Shown here piece by piece: positions 14,854 through 23,042 of a DNA stretch of 64,000 nucleotides. The stretch lies in assembly GCF_026626635.1 (NCBI RefSeq), contig NZ_JAPNKA010000001.1:4526001-4590000 (forward strand). The letters run 5' to 3'. How positions within the stretch are numbered: position 1 is the first letter of the stretch; the number at the start of each line of letters is the position of its first letter. Source of the stretch: Archangium lansingense (lineage in GTDB: Bacteria > Myxococcota > Myxococcia > Myxococcales > Myxococcaceae). The translations under genes were made by a program, and so were the position numbers. The notes under the pieces were generated by a model, which made no database searches, was not told where the DNA came from, and worked only from the letters and a program-made list of their open reading frames with translations.

Positions 14854-16767
14854 TCACGGGGGCGGAGAGCCGGGTTTCTCGGCGGCCCCCTGTTGCGAGG
14901 GAGGCTGGGGTGGCAGCTCCACGGTGAAGGTGGCGCCCTGACCTGGCGTGCTCTCGGCGGACACCGTCCCGTTCATCGCGGCGATGATCTGCTGCGTGAC
15001 GTACAGCCCCAGGCCGAGCCCGCCGTAGTGCCGCTCCGACACGGCGCGCTCGAAGCGGTTGAAGATGCGCCCCAGGGCCTCGGGCTGGATGCCGATGCCT
15101 TCATCCCGGACCACGAGCCGGGCCAGGCCGTCCCGCTGCTCGACGTGGATGTGGATGGGCTTGCCCGCCCCATACTTGATGGCGTTGGACAGCAGGTTCG
15201 TCAGGACCTGCTCCAGCCGGAGCTGATCCCAGAGGCCGACCACGGGCCCCTCCGCGTGGAGCACGAGCGCGCACCCGGCGCGTTGTGCCTCGGGGCTGAA
15301 GCGCGACACCACCTCGCGCGCCACCTCCGAGAGGTTCACGTCCTCGAGCATCAGCTTCATGCGCCCGGTGCTGATCCGCGACACATCCAGCAGCTCGTTC
15401 ACCAGGTCCGACAGGCGCTTCACCTGCCGGCGCATCACCTCCACCTCCTTGCCGAGGCGCCTGGACATGGGGGCGTCCGGCTCGGCCTGGAGGCTGCGCT
15501 CGAGCCCCTGGAGTCGGATGCTCAGCGGGGTCAGCGGCGTCTTCAGCTCGTGGCTGGCGATGGAGAGGAACTCGTCCCGGAGGCGCACCGCCTCTTGCAA
15601 CTCCACCATGAGGCGCTCGCGCTCGGCCTGCTTGCGCTGGTCCTCCGTGGTGTTCCTCAGCTCGAGGATGGTGCCCGTGACGTCTCCATTCTCGAGGATG
15701 GGGCTGGCGGTGAAGGCGACCGGGTAGAAGCCGCCGTCCTTGTGGACGAACACGTCTTCTCCCTGCGCCTGGGCACGGGTGGGCAGCGCCCGGTAGAGGG
15801 GGCACTCCGCCATGGGGTAGGGCGTTCCATCGGGCCGGGTGTGGTGGATGATTTCATGCAGCGGCTTGCCCTGCAGCTCGGCCAGGGTGAAGCCGGTGAG
15901 CTTCTCCGCCGCGGGGTTCATGAAGACGCAGTGCTGACGGGCGTCCATCATGAAGAGTCCCAGGGTGGCGTTGTGGGTGACGGTGGCGAGGTGCCGCTCG
16001 GCCTTCTCGAGGTTCCGTCGTGCCAGCACCTGCTCGGTCACCTCGAAGCCGAAGACCATCACCCCGTCCGGCTTCGCGTCCGGTCCGGGCATGGGCTGGT
16101 AGACGAAGTTGAAGTAGCCCGTACGTGGATTGTGGGGGTCCCCGACGTGGGCGAAGGCTTCCTTGCCGGAATAGGGCTCGCCCGTCTGGTACACCCGGTC
16201 CAGCTGCTCGAAGAAGCCCTGGCCCTCCAGCTCGGGCTGTGCCTGCCGGATGGGCCTGCCCAGCAACTCCCGGCCACCGAGGAGCTGCGCGTAGATGGGG
16301 TTGCTGAACTCGAAGACGTGCTCGGGCCCCCGGTGGATGGCGATGATGGCCGGGACCTTCATGAAGAGGGTGTAGAGCCGTTCGCGCTGGGTCTCGGCCT
16401 CGACGCGGGCGGCCCGCTCGCGCACGTTGAGCCAGGTGATGAGGGTGGCGATGGCGATGAAGAGGACGACCGACAGGACATCCTGGGGACCCAGGGCGAA
16501 CGAGTGCCGCGGGGTCAGGAAGAAGTAGTCGGCCATCAGGGCGGAGAGGCCGGTGCTCAAGAGGCCGGGCCCCCAGCCCCCGTTCCACGCCGAGAGCATC
16601 ACCGCGCCGAAGAAGAGGAGGAACGGCGTGGCCCGGACGTAGGGATACAGCACGAGCTGAACCAGCAGGGCCACGGTTGTCACCAGGACGGCGAAACCAT
16701 GGACCGCCAGGAGGGAGCTGCCCCACCGCCTGCCGTGCTTCACCGACTGTGACACGCGCCCCGCCAT
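14854..16767 (-). CDS. Membrane PAS sensor histidine kinase with DUF4118 (KdpD-like) N-terminus
   Basis: A 637-residue kinase from ATG 16767 (MAGRVSQSVKHG); the frame runs open to 16965 without good coding signs. Residues 15-115 hold four short membrane helices of the KdpD/DUF4118 type (VLYPYVRATPFLLFFGAVML, WGPGLLSTGLSALMADYFFL). Two PAS domains follow (about 130-245 and 258-372; the second ends in GDVTGTILELRNTTEDQ). HisKA has H406 in FLSIASHELKTPLTPLS; the ATPase domain has LLSNAIKYG, VRDEGIGIQ, FNRFER and GLGLGLY. No receiver domain is fused and no response regulator gene is adjacent, so it is an orphan kinase whose partner lies elsewhere. Signal unknown; PAS1 contains no obvious cofactor signature. 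Confidence 0.9.
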   Translation of the reverse strand: MAGRVSQSVKHGRRWGSSLLAVHGFAVLVTTVALLVQLVLYPYVRATPFLLFFGAVMLSAWNGGWGPGLLSTGLSALMADYFFLTPRHSFALGPQDVLSVVLFIAIATLITWLNVRERAARVEAETQRERLYTLFMKVPAIIAIHRGPEHVFEFSNPIYAQLLGGRELLGRPIRQAQPELEGQGFFEQLDRVYQTGEPYSGKEAFAHVGDPHNPRTGYFNFVYQPMPGPDAKPDGVMVFGFEVTEQVLARRNLEKAERHLATVTHNATLGLFMMDARQHCVFMNPAAEKLTGFTLAELQGKPLHEIIHHTRPDGTPYPMAECPLYRALPTRAQAQGEDVFVHKDGGFYPVAFTASPILENGDVTGTILELRNTTEDQRKQAERERLMVELQEAVRLRDEFLSIASHELKTPLTPLSIRLQGLERSLQAEPDAPMSRRLGKEVEVMRRQVKRLSDLVNELLDVSRISTGRMKLMLEDVNLSEVAREVVSRFSPEAQRAGCALVLHAEGPVVGLWDQLRLEQVLTNLLSNAIKYGAGKPIHIHVEQRDGLARLVVRDEGIGIQPEALGRIFNRFERAVSERHYGGLGLGLYVTQQIIAAMNGTVSAESTPGQGATFTVELPPQPPSQQGAAEKPGSPPP

Positions 16768-17088
16768 CACGTCACAGTGCGTACCAGACCGGCAAGGCAA
16801 TCGCACCGGAGTCGTAGGCTTTGGAGTGGTAGTGAACAGCTCCCGGGTACCTCGGTGCTTTGGGGCGTACACCCTGGGGCCAGCAGGCATGTCAGCCCCA
16901 GCGGGTATACCGGAGGGACCGTCGGTTGACAGGCGCACCTCGGGTCGCGGTGTTCGGCGGACCACCGGCGCTCGTGGATTGTTTGCCCCTCCGCGGCTGC
17001 GGAGCGTAACGGTCGTCGACGGGCTCGCGGGCCCCGTGCTTTGGGAGAGGCACGGGGCTCGCGGGCGCTGTTTTCGCCCTATCTCGTC
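16768..17088. other. 321-bp intergenic region between sensor kinase and thioesterase genes
   Basis: Downstream of the thioesterase gene and upstream of the kinase gene, both on the minus strand. It holds the hairpin at 17031-17058 near its right end and presumably the kinase promoter near 16768-16900. No further gene or RNA structure is evident. Confidence 0.5.
17031..17058 (-). terminator. Hairpin downstream of the thioesterase gene
   Basis: Arms GCCCCGTGC (17031-17039) and GCACGGGGC (17050-17058), 10-nt loop, 31 bp after the thioesterase stop at 17089. No T-run follows on the minus strand, so it is a weak intrinsic terminator or an mRNA-protecting hairpin. The sequence GGGCTCGCGGG flanks both arms as a direct repeat. 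Confidence 0.45.
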
Positions 17089-17616
17089 TCAGCCCGCTGC
17101 GCCGGGCCGGATGACCTTCTGCCAGGCGAGGCTCGTCTGCTTGCGCGCGAGCCGCTCCTTGCGGCGCTGCTCGGCCTCGCGGAAGGCCTCGCGCTCCGCG
17201 TCCGTCTCCAGCTTGAGCGGGGGCACCGGAATCCGCTGGCCGTTGGCCGAGACGGCCACGAAGGTGAGCAGGGCGCTCGTGGCCATGTGCTTCTCGCCGG
17301 TGAGCGGGTTCTCCGCCGTCACCGTCACGCCCACCTCCATCGAGGTGCGGAACGTGGCGATGACGCGCGAGTGCAGCGTCACCGTCCAGCCCACCTTGAT
17401 GGGGGCGTGGAAGTGGAGGTCGTCCATGGAGGCGGTGACCACCACCTGGCGGCAGTGACGCTGGGCGGCCACGGCGCAGCAGATGTCGATCCACTCCATC
17501 ACCTTGCCACCGAACGCGGTGTTCACCGCGTTGGCGTCCGAGGGGAGGATCATCTGCGTCATCACCACTTCGGACTCGCGGGCGCTCTTGGCGGGGAGCT
17601 CGGACTGCTCGGACAC
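17089..17616 (-). CDS. Acyl-CoA thioesterase, hotdog fold (YciA/BACH-like)
   Basis: A 175-residue protein with GTG start at 17616. The hotdog core has the family's opening VMTQMILPSDANAVNTAFGG, where the Asp/Asn is the catalytic region, followed by KVMEWIDICCAVAAQRHC on the long helix, then VVTASMDDLHFHAPIKVGW and TSMEVGVTVTAENPLTGE. A charged C-terminal helix (EREAFREAEQRRKERLARK) resembles the tail of cytosolic acyl-CoA hydrolases. It would cleave acyl-CoA to free acid and CoA in the cytoplasm. It is the last gene of a minus-strand operon: 10 bp after the deoxynucleoside kinase, which is 19 bp after the GDPD gene. Confidence 0.88.
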   Translation of the reverse strand: MSEQSELPAKSARESEVVMTQMILPSDANAVNTAFGGKVMEWIDICCAVAAQRHCRQVVVTASMDDLHFHAPIKVGWTVTLHSRVIATFRTSMEVGVTVTAENPLTGEKHMATSALLTFVAVSANGQRIPVPPLKLETDAEREAFREAEQRRKERLARKQTSLAWQKVIRPGAAG

Positions 17617-17626
17617 GGCGGAAACC

Positions 17627-18412
17627 TCAGGCGAGGAAGGTGGAGACCCGGTCGAGGAACTCCTCGCGTCCCCGGCCAGTGCGGATGTCCTGGTTCGTCA
17701 CGTCCATCACCAGGCAGTCCACGCCGTACTTGTTCTGCAGCACCATGGGGAAGGTGGCGTAGTAGCCGTTGAGCCCGCGCAGGAAGCCCTTTTCGATGCC
17801 CTTCTCCTCCTCGCGGCCGCGCTGGCGGATGCGTCCCAGCAGCACGTCCACCGTGGGCACGTCGAAGTAGATGACCTTGTCCGGGTGCACGATGGTGCGC
17901 GTGAGCCGCTGGAAGTACTCGAAGTACAGGTCCAGCTCCGCGTTCGTCATGTGCCCCAGGCCGTGCAGGTACTTGGCGAAGATCTCCGGGTCCTCATAGA
18001 GCGTGCGGTCCTGCACGCAGCTCTTCTTCACCGAGTGGATGAGCTCGTGGTGCTCGACGCGCCGGATGAGGAACTCGAGCTGGAGGGTGAAGGACCATCG
18101 CCCCATGTTGGCGTAGTAGTCTTTGAGGAAGCGGTTATCGATGACGGGCTCGTCGAAGAGCTCGAAGCCGAAGGTCTGGCTGAGGATCTTCGCGGCCGTC
18201 GTCTTGCCCGCGCCGATGTTGCCGGCCAGGGCGACGAAGCGCTTGGCGCGAGGCGCGCGGTGACGGCGCACCGTGTTGCGCGCCGGGGCCTCGGGCTCGG
18301 GCGGGGGAGTGGGCGCCGGGGCCTCGGGCTCGGCGAGGGGCAGGGCGGTGTTGGGTGCTGTCGCGGCCTTCGGAGCGCGCTTGCGCGTGGGGGAGCGGGG
18401 CATACGGGCCAT
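17627..18412 (-). CDS. Deoxynucleoside kinase family protein
   Basis: A 261-residue protein. The first 57 residues are a basic then Ala/Pro/Glu-rich low-complexity tail (RKRAPKAATAP, PAPTPPPEPEAP). The kinase domain starts at RFVALAGNIGAGKTTAAKIL (P-loop), followed by FDEPVIDNRFLKDYY, QLEFLIRR, the DRT motif in VQDRTLYEDPEIFAKYL (equivalent to ERS/DRS in this family) and a LID-like RIRQRGREEEKGIEKGFL. The family phosphorylates deoxynucleosides with ATP for salvage; substrate preference cannot be read from these residues. It is co-transcribed between GDPD and thioesterase genes. The tail is unusual for the family and may be a disordered interaction or regulatory region. Confidence 0.87.
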   Translation of the reverse strand: MARMPRSPTRKRAPKAATAPNTALPLAEPEAPAPTPPPEPEAPARNTVRRHRAPRAKRFVALAGNIGAGKTTAAKILSQTFGFELFDEPVIDNRFLKDYYANMGRWSFTLQLEFLIRRVEHHELIHSVKKSCVQDRTLYEDPEIFAKYLHGLGHMTNAELDLYFEYFQRLTRTIVHPDKVIYFDVPTVDVLLGRIRQRGREEEKGIEKGFLRGLNGYYATFPMVLQNKYGVDCLVMDVTNQDIRTGRGREEFLDRVSTFLA

Positions 18413-18431
18413 GGGCTTAGCTCGGCTTTTG

Positions 18432-19238
18432 CTACTCGTCCAAGACCTGGCGCAGCAGGTCCGGCCTGTCCGTCATGATACCTCCTACGCCCTCGGCCAC
18501 GAGCCGGCGCATCTCCTCGGGGTCGTCCACCGTCCACACATTGATCCACCGGCCTTGGGCGTCCACCGTGCGCAGCAGGGCCTCGTCCACCAAGCGTACG
18601 TCCCCGAAGTACAGGGGCATGTCCAGCACGGTGTAGCGCGGGTCCTCCGGTGGTTGCTCGCCCGCCCGCACCGAGAGGACGAAGGCGGCCAGGGCATCGC
18701 GCGGATAGAAGTGGCAGGCGTCCGGCATGGCTCGCGCCAGGCGTTCACCCACCGTGTCCAGCTCGCTGCCGATGCAGGCGTGCTCCAGCGCGCCCTCCTC
18801 GCTCAGCACCTGGAAGAAGGCGTCCTCGATGCCCGGCACGTCCGGCTTCACTTCGATGTTGAAGCGCACGCCCGGGAAGGCCCGCAGCAGCTCGCGCAGG
18901 GTGGACAGGCGCACACCCTGGCCGCGGAAGGGGAAGGTCTTGCCGCCGTCCGGGGTGAAGCGGTAGCCGGCATCCAGGCGTTGCAGCTCGGCCAGGGTGT
19001 GGTCCGCGAGGGCGCCCTCTCCGTTGGTGCACCGCTCGAGGGTGCTGTCGTGGAACACCACCAGCTCGCCGTCGCGGGTGAGGTGGATGTCCGTCTCCAG
19101 CACCTGCGTGTGGTAGCGCTCCACCGCCATGCGGAAGGCGGGCAGGGTGTTCTCGGGCGCGAGCAGCGAGCCTCCCCGGTGAGAGATATGCAGGGTGGGG
19201 GTGAGGTCGCGGAAGTAGGGATGCCTGGGGTGCGGCAT
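18432..19238 (-). CDS. Glycerophosphodiester phosphodiesterase
   Basis: A 268-residue cytoplasmic GDPD (no signal peptide). The TIM-barrel motifs are complete: ISHRGGSLLAPENTLPAF with catalytic His and metal Glu, LETDIHLTRDGELVVFHD giving the E-x-D and HD blocks, RFNIEVKPD, and the late strand INVWTVDDPEEMRRL followed by GVGGIMTDRPDL. It hydrolyses glycerophosphodiesters from phospholipid turnover to glycerol-3-phosphate and alcohol. It is first in the operon GDPD-deoxynucleoside kinase-thioesterase, and divergent from the lipoprotein at 19369. The YHTQ/YRFTPDGGKTFPFRG insert is usual for the glpQ-like bacterial branch. Confidence 0.92.
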   Translation of the reverse strand: MPHPRHPYFRDLTPTLHISHRGGSLLAPENTLPAFRMAVERYHTQVLETDIHLTRDGELVVFHDSTLERCTNGEGALADHTLAELQRLDAGYRFTPDGGKTFPFRGQGVRLSTLRELLRAFPGVRFNIEVKPDVPGIEDAFFQVLSEEGALEHACIGSELDTVGERLARAMPDACHFYPRDALAAFVLSVRAGEQPPEDPRYTVLDMPLYFGDVRLVDEALLRTVDAQGRWINVWTVDDPEEMRRLVAEGVGGIMTDRPDLLRQVLDE

Positions 19239-19321
19239 GGGCGTATTCTCCGGGCGGGCCCCTTCCTTGCCGGGGTTCGCGGCCCGCCGGTATAAGGCCC
19301 GACAGACGAAGTCGGAGGCGC

Positions 19322-19353
19322 GGATTTTCTAGGAGTCCCGCGCCGGAAAATCC
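19322..19353. promoter_or_regulatory. Inverted repeat GGATTTTC-N16-GAAAATCC before the lipoprotein gene
   Basis: Perfect 8-bp arms at 19322-19329 and 19346-19353, 15 bp before the GTG at 19369 and overlapping its Shine-Dalgarno region (ACAGGAGACG). AT-rich arms stand out from the background. It could be an operator or a 5'-UTR stem that affects translation. Confidence 0.4.
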
Positions 19354-19368
19354 ACAGGAGACGCCACC

Positions 19369-20460
19369 GTGATTCTTCTGCGCAAGACACCCAGCGCGGT
19401 GGCCCTGGTTGTGGCCGCGGCTCTGTTGGCCCCCGGTTGCAGTGAGCGGGACGGCCTGGACAGGCGAGATGCGGGCGGTTCGGCGGGCTGCACCGGGGTG
19501 TGCAGCGAGGATGGCGGCCTATCGTCGGATGCGGGCACCTCGGTGGATGGAGGCTCCCAGGCCGACGCGGGTACGTGGCCCACTCCCGTGGTGATGACCC
19601 TCTCCGAGGCCCGCGAGCTCCCCGTCGACAGCGGGATGCGGGTCCTGCTCGAGCGCGTCGTCATCCACACGCTGGAGCGCGTGGAGCGCCGCACCCAGGA
19701 CGGCCAGGAGCAGGTCCGAGCCTGGTTCTGGGTGGTGGATCCCGCGCGTCCCACCCAGGGCCTCTGGGTCCATAAGGACTGGACCGACTTGCCCGTGGGC
19801 TTCGTGCCCCAGGTGGGGCATCGCCTGGATCTCACGGGGCAGATGCAGCCCGAGTCCGCTTTCGAACAGTTCAACGGCTACCGGACGCGCCTCGCCCAGG
19901 TGGAGCTCCGGCTCCTCGGAACCCTCGCGGTGCCCGCCGACAACTTCGTGCTCCCGGGCTTCGGCGACGCCGATGGAGGCCAGGCCCGTCCCAACCCGGA
20001 GCTGCTCGGCACGCGGGTGTATGTGCCCGGGCCGCTCTTCATCACCGACCCCTCGCCCCTGGCGTTCCGCCGCGTGCCGGCCGATGCGTCGGGGCCCGCC
20101 TCTTCCGGCTTCGAGCTCTCCGGCGGCATCCTGGTAAGTACCCGGTATCTCTCGGAACCGGGCTCCTCGGACGGCGGGGTGGCGGGCTGCGACGGACTGG
20201 CCCTCATGGTCGGCGATGGGGGCCTGGGCGTCTTCCCCTTGGGGATCCGGGGTGTGTGGGATACCTACACCTTCGTGCCCTGCCAGGATGGGGGGACCGG
20301 CGAGGGGTGCCCCGCGAATCCAAACGGCGGCAGGGTGCCTGGGACGGAGTCGCCGGATGGCGGGCTCGGCAATCGCTACACCCATGTTCTCCATCCCCGG
20401 AATTGCGACCGGGACTTCGGGAGTGGGTGGGACGCTGGGAGTATGGGTTCGGGCAAGTAG
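19369..20460 (+). CDS. Lipoprotein with DGG-rich linker, unknown function
   Basis: A 363-residue protein with GTG start at 19369 behind CAGGAG. Signal peptide and lipobox: SAVALVVAAALLAPGCS, lipidation at the Cys. Then a Gly/Asp/Ser linker (RRDAGGSAGC, EDGGLSSDAGTSVDGGSQADAG), a style typical of myxobacterial surface lipoproteins. The following ~280 residues contain two similar beta modules: VLLERVVIHTLERV with WFWVVDPARPTQGLWVH, and LTGQMQPESAFEQFNGY, which recalls the OB-like domain of extracellular YhcR-type proteins, though I would not assign an activity. No catalytic residues recognised. It lies 62 bp upstream of Ser/Thr kinase 2 and may be co-transcribed with it. Confidence 0.75.
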   Translation: MILLRKTPSAVALVVAAALLAPGCSERDGLDRRDAGGSAGCTGVCSEDGGLSSDAGTSVDGGSQADAGTWPTPVVMTLSEARELPVDSGMRVLLERVVIHTLERVERRTQDGQEQVRAWFWVVDPARPTQGLWVHKDWTDLPVGFVPQVGHRLDLTGQMQPESAFEQFNGYRTRLAQVELRLLGTLAVPADNFVLPGFGDADGGQARPNPELLGTRVYVPGPLFITDPSPLAFRRVPADASGPASSGFELSGGILVSTRYLSEPGSSDGGVAGCDGLALMVGDGGLGVFPLGIRGVWDTYTFVPCQDGGTGEGCPANPNGGRVPGTESPDGGLGNRYTHVLHPRNCDRDFGSGWDAGSMGSGK

Positions 20461-20522
20461 CCGAACGGGCGTCAGGTCTGGTATCCCACATCCGGTTTCC
20501 GCCCCACCACCCAAGTGGGGAT

Positions 20523-22886
20523 TTGCGGGTAAGCTCGGAAACCAGCTCACGTCTCACGTCGACCGACTCCCCGGGGGCCCCCATTTCCGAAAACGCGCCT
20601 CAGAACGCCACCCCCTTCGGCAAGTACCTCCTCATCAAGCGGCTCGCGATGGGGGGAATGGCGGAGCTCTTCCTTTCGCAAAAGCCCCCCAGTCCGGAAT
20701 TGTTGGTGATCAAACGCATCCTCCCGTACCTCTCGGAGGAGCCGGAGTTCGTCCAGATGTTCTTGGACGAGGCGCGCATTGCCGCGCAGCTCCATCACCC
20801 CAACATCGTCCAGGTCTTCGAGCTGGGGAAGATCAACGAGAGCATCTTCATCGCCATGGAGTACCTGGAGGGCGTGGACCTCCGGCGCATCCTGGCGGAG
20901 GAGTCGAAGTTCACCTCGTCGGTGCCCTACGCGGTGGCCTCGCGCATCTGCGCCCAGGTGGCCGCGGGCCTCGAGTACGCCCACAACTCCAAGGGCGTGG
21001 ACGGCCGTCCGTTGGGGCTCATCCACCGGGATGTGAGCCCGCAGAACGTGATGGTGACGTACAACGGCTCGGTGAAGCTGGTGGACTTCGGCATCGCCAA
21101 GGCCGAGGCCATCGCCGAGCGCAGCAAGCCGGGCGTCATCAAGGGCAAGTTCCTCTATCTGTCGCCCGAGCAGGTGATGCAGGAGCGGTTGGATCACCGC
21201 TCGGACATCTTCGCGCTGGGGGTGATGCTCTATGAGATCACCACCGGGCGCTCGCCCTTCGCGCGGCAGACGACGGAGGGCATCCTCTACGCCATCCGCT
21301 TCGAGGAGCCGTCTCCGCCCCACCTCATCCGTGACGACTACCCGCAGGGGCTGTCGCGCATCGTGATGAAGTGCCTAGTGAAGGACCGCAACCTTCGCTA
21401 CCAGCGGGCGGCGCAGGTGCAGGCGGACCTGGAGGGGCTGCTGTCCTCGGGCATGATGCGGCAGAGCGATGACGTAGCGGCCTACGTCGCGCGGCTGCTG
21501 GGTGAGGAGGAGGAGCGCACCATGCTCCACGTCCCCATTCCCAAGCCCGCTGGGCGCAAGGAGTCCTCTACGCAGCATCCCGCGGGCCTCACCGCGCGTC
21601 CCCAGCGCCGGCCCAGCGCGCAGAACCTGCCCTCGGCGGTGGACCCTGACGAAGCCGATCCGGCTACGGAGATGGCTCGCCCCGAGGACATGATCGCCGC
21701 CGCGGCCCTGGGCGATGAGGACGACGAGCCCACCGCCCTGGGCACCATCCCTGGGCGCGCTGCCCCCGCGGCGCCGACCCCACGCGCCGCCACCGGCGAG
21801 TCCACCTTGCAGGACCGGCCGGCGCGCACTCCTGCCTCCGCGGCTCGGCGCCCCACGCCCGTGCGCAAGCCTGTCGTCTCGGGCTCCGTGGCCGCGTTGG
21901 ATCGCCGCCGGGCTCCGCCAGTGGCTGACGAGGACGAGGGCGCGCGGTCCGTGTCCGTCACGTCCTCCACGGTAAACGAGCGGGCGGCTGGGCGCGGTGC
22001 ACCCGCGTATGAGGATGAGGACTCCCAGGTCGACGCCACCGGCGAGCTCTCGCAGACGCATGATCTGCCGCGCCACTCTGCACGTCGCGTCGTGGAGGAG
22101 GAGCAGGAGGACGACGAGTCCACGGCGGGTTACGACCACAGCTTCGTCACCGAGTCCCAGTCCTCCAACACCGCGCCCACCGGCAAGTCGCGTGGCCTGC
22201 GCCTGGTGGTGGTTGCCCTCGTGACGTTGCTGGTCGTGAGCGCCGCGGGAATCGCGTGGCTGTTCCTGATGGGGCCCAAGCCCGAGCCCGCGCCTGCTCC
22301 GCGCGTGCCCGTCACCTCCACTCGGGATGAGCCTCCTAGCGGTGGCGATGGCGACCCCTCGGAGACCCGCCCCGCCACCGGAACGGGAACCGGGACTGGC
22401 ACCACTTCGGCCACCGCTGGCTCGGCTGCCCCCGAGTCGGGCACGGGAACCACCGGCACTGCCTCCGCCACCTCCGAGTCGGGAACGGGGACTCCCGCAG
22501 GCGACCCAGGTACGACTGGGGCCTCCACAGGGGTAGGTTCAACTACACCCACCGCTGAACAGGGTGGCGAGGCGTCGGCGGGCTCCTCGCTGGCGGCGGG
22601 AGAAACCGCTACCGAGAAACCGGTGGAGACTCCGCCCCCAGCGCCCCCCGCCGAGGTTCGCGTGCAGTTCAAGGCACCCGCACGGACAGTGATGAAGGTG
22701 GCGGACCGCACTGTGCGGCCCAACGGCTTCCTTCCGCTAACTCCCGGTACTGTCGAAGTCAGCTTCCAGTGCGGTGGCCGGGGACGTTGGCGCGCCAAGG
22801 AATTCGAGGTTCCCCTGGATTTGGATGAGCAGGTCGTCTTCACCCTGAGCAAGCGGGATTGTGCCCCCCAGAAGACCCGTCGGTAA
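20523..22886 (+). CDS. Membrane-anchored Ser/Thr protein kinase 2
   Basis: The kinase frame has no ATG between the end of the upstream gene and the kinase domain. TTG at 20523 (leader MRVSSETSSRLT) with GGGGA just upstream is my choice and gives 787 residues; start confidence is low. Kinase domain about 35-300: AMGGMAEL (42-49), Lys64 in LVIKRI, HRDVSPQN (168-175), DFG at 188, YLSPEQ. A long acidic/Pro-rich linker contains TAT-rich and DEDD-rich stretches, followed by one membrane helix (about 559-582, LVVVALVTLLVVSAAGIAWLF), a Gly/Thr repeat linker (TGTGTGTT-like) and a short PEGA-like C-terminal domain (EVRVQFKAPARTVMKVADR). Architecture parallels kinase 1 at 9579, but with the sensor domain reduced to about 80 residues. 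Confidence 0.9.
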   Translation: MRVSSETSSRLTSTDSPGAPISENAPQNATPFGKYLLIKRLAMGGMAELFLSQKPPSPELLVIKRILPYLSEEPEFVQMFLDEARIAAQLHHPNIVQVFELGKINESIFIAMEYLEGVDLRRILAEESKFTSSVPYAVASRICAQVAAGLEYAHNSKGVDGRPLGLIHRDVSPQNVMVTYNGSVKLVDFGIAKAEAIAERSKPGVIKGKFLYLSPEQVMQERLDHRSDIFALGVMLYEITTGRSPFARQTTEGILYAIRFEEPSPPHLIRDDYPQGLSRIVMKCLVKDRNLRYQRAAQVQADLEGLLSSGMMRQSDDVAAYVARLLGEEEERTMLHVPIPKPAGRKESSTQHPAGLTARPQRRPSAQNLPSAVDPDEADPATEMARPEDMIAAAALGDEDDEPTALGTIPGRAAPAAPTPRAATGESTLQDRPARTPASAARRPTPVRKPVVSGSVAALDRRRAPPVADEDEGARSVSVTSSTVNERAAGRGAPAYEDEDSQVDATGELSQTHDLPRHSARRVVEEEQEDDESTAGYDHSFVTESQSSNTAPTGKSRGLRLVVVALVTLLVVSAAGIAWLFLMGPKPEPAPAPRVPVTSTRDEPPSGGDGDPSETRPATGTGTGTGTTSATAGSAAPESGTGTTGTASATSESGTGTPAGDPGTTGASTGVGSTTPTAEQGGEASAGSSLAAGETATEKPVETPPPAPPAEVRVQFKAPARTVMKVADRTVRPNGFLPLTPGTVEVSFQCGGRGRWRAKEFEVPLDLDEQVVFTLSKRDCAPQKTRR

Positions 22887-22959
22887 GGGTTCCCGGGGGG
22901 GACATATGCGGTGGGCTCCCCCTCCAGCGGACAAGTGGGCGAGGGTACGCGGGAGTGGA

Positions 22960-22965
22960 TATAAG
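22960..22965 (+). promoter_or_regulatory. Possible -10 element (TATAAG) before the SprT-like gene
   Basis: TATAAG at 22960-22965, 78 bp before the ATG at 23043; the same heptamer type lies 78 bp before the GTG at 19369 (19291-19297) and 24 bp before 14328. No -35 identified. Confidence 0.3.
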
Positions 22966-23042
22966 CCGTTGGAATTCCAGGGGATTTGCTCCCCTCATCT
23001 CGTTTACACGTGTCAGACGGGTCTTTAGAATCCGGCCCGTCT

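Noticed and set aside
20256..20522. ATG at 20256 as start of kinase 2
   Set aside because: It lies inside the upstream lipoprotein gene in another frame, and the translation up to 20523 has poor codon bias.
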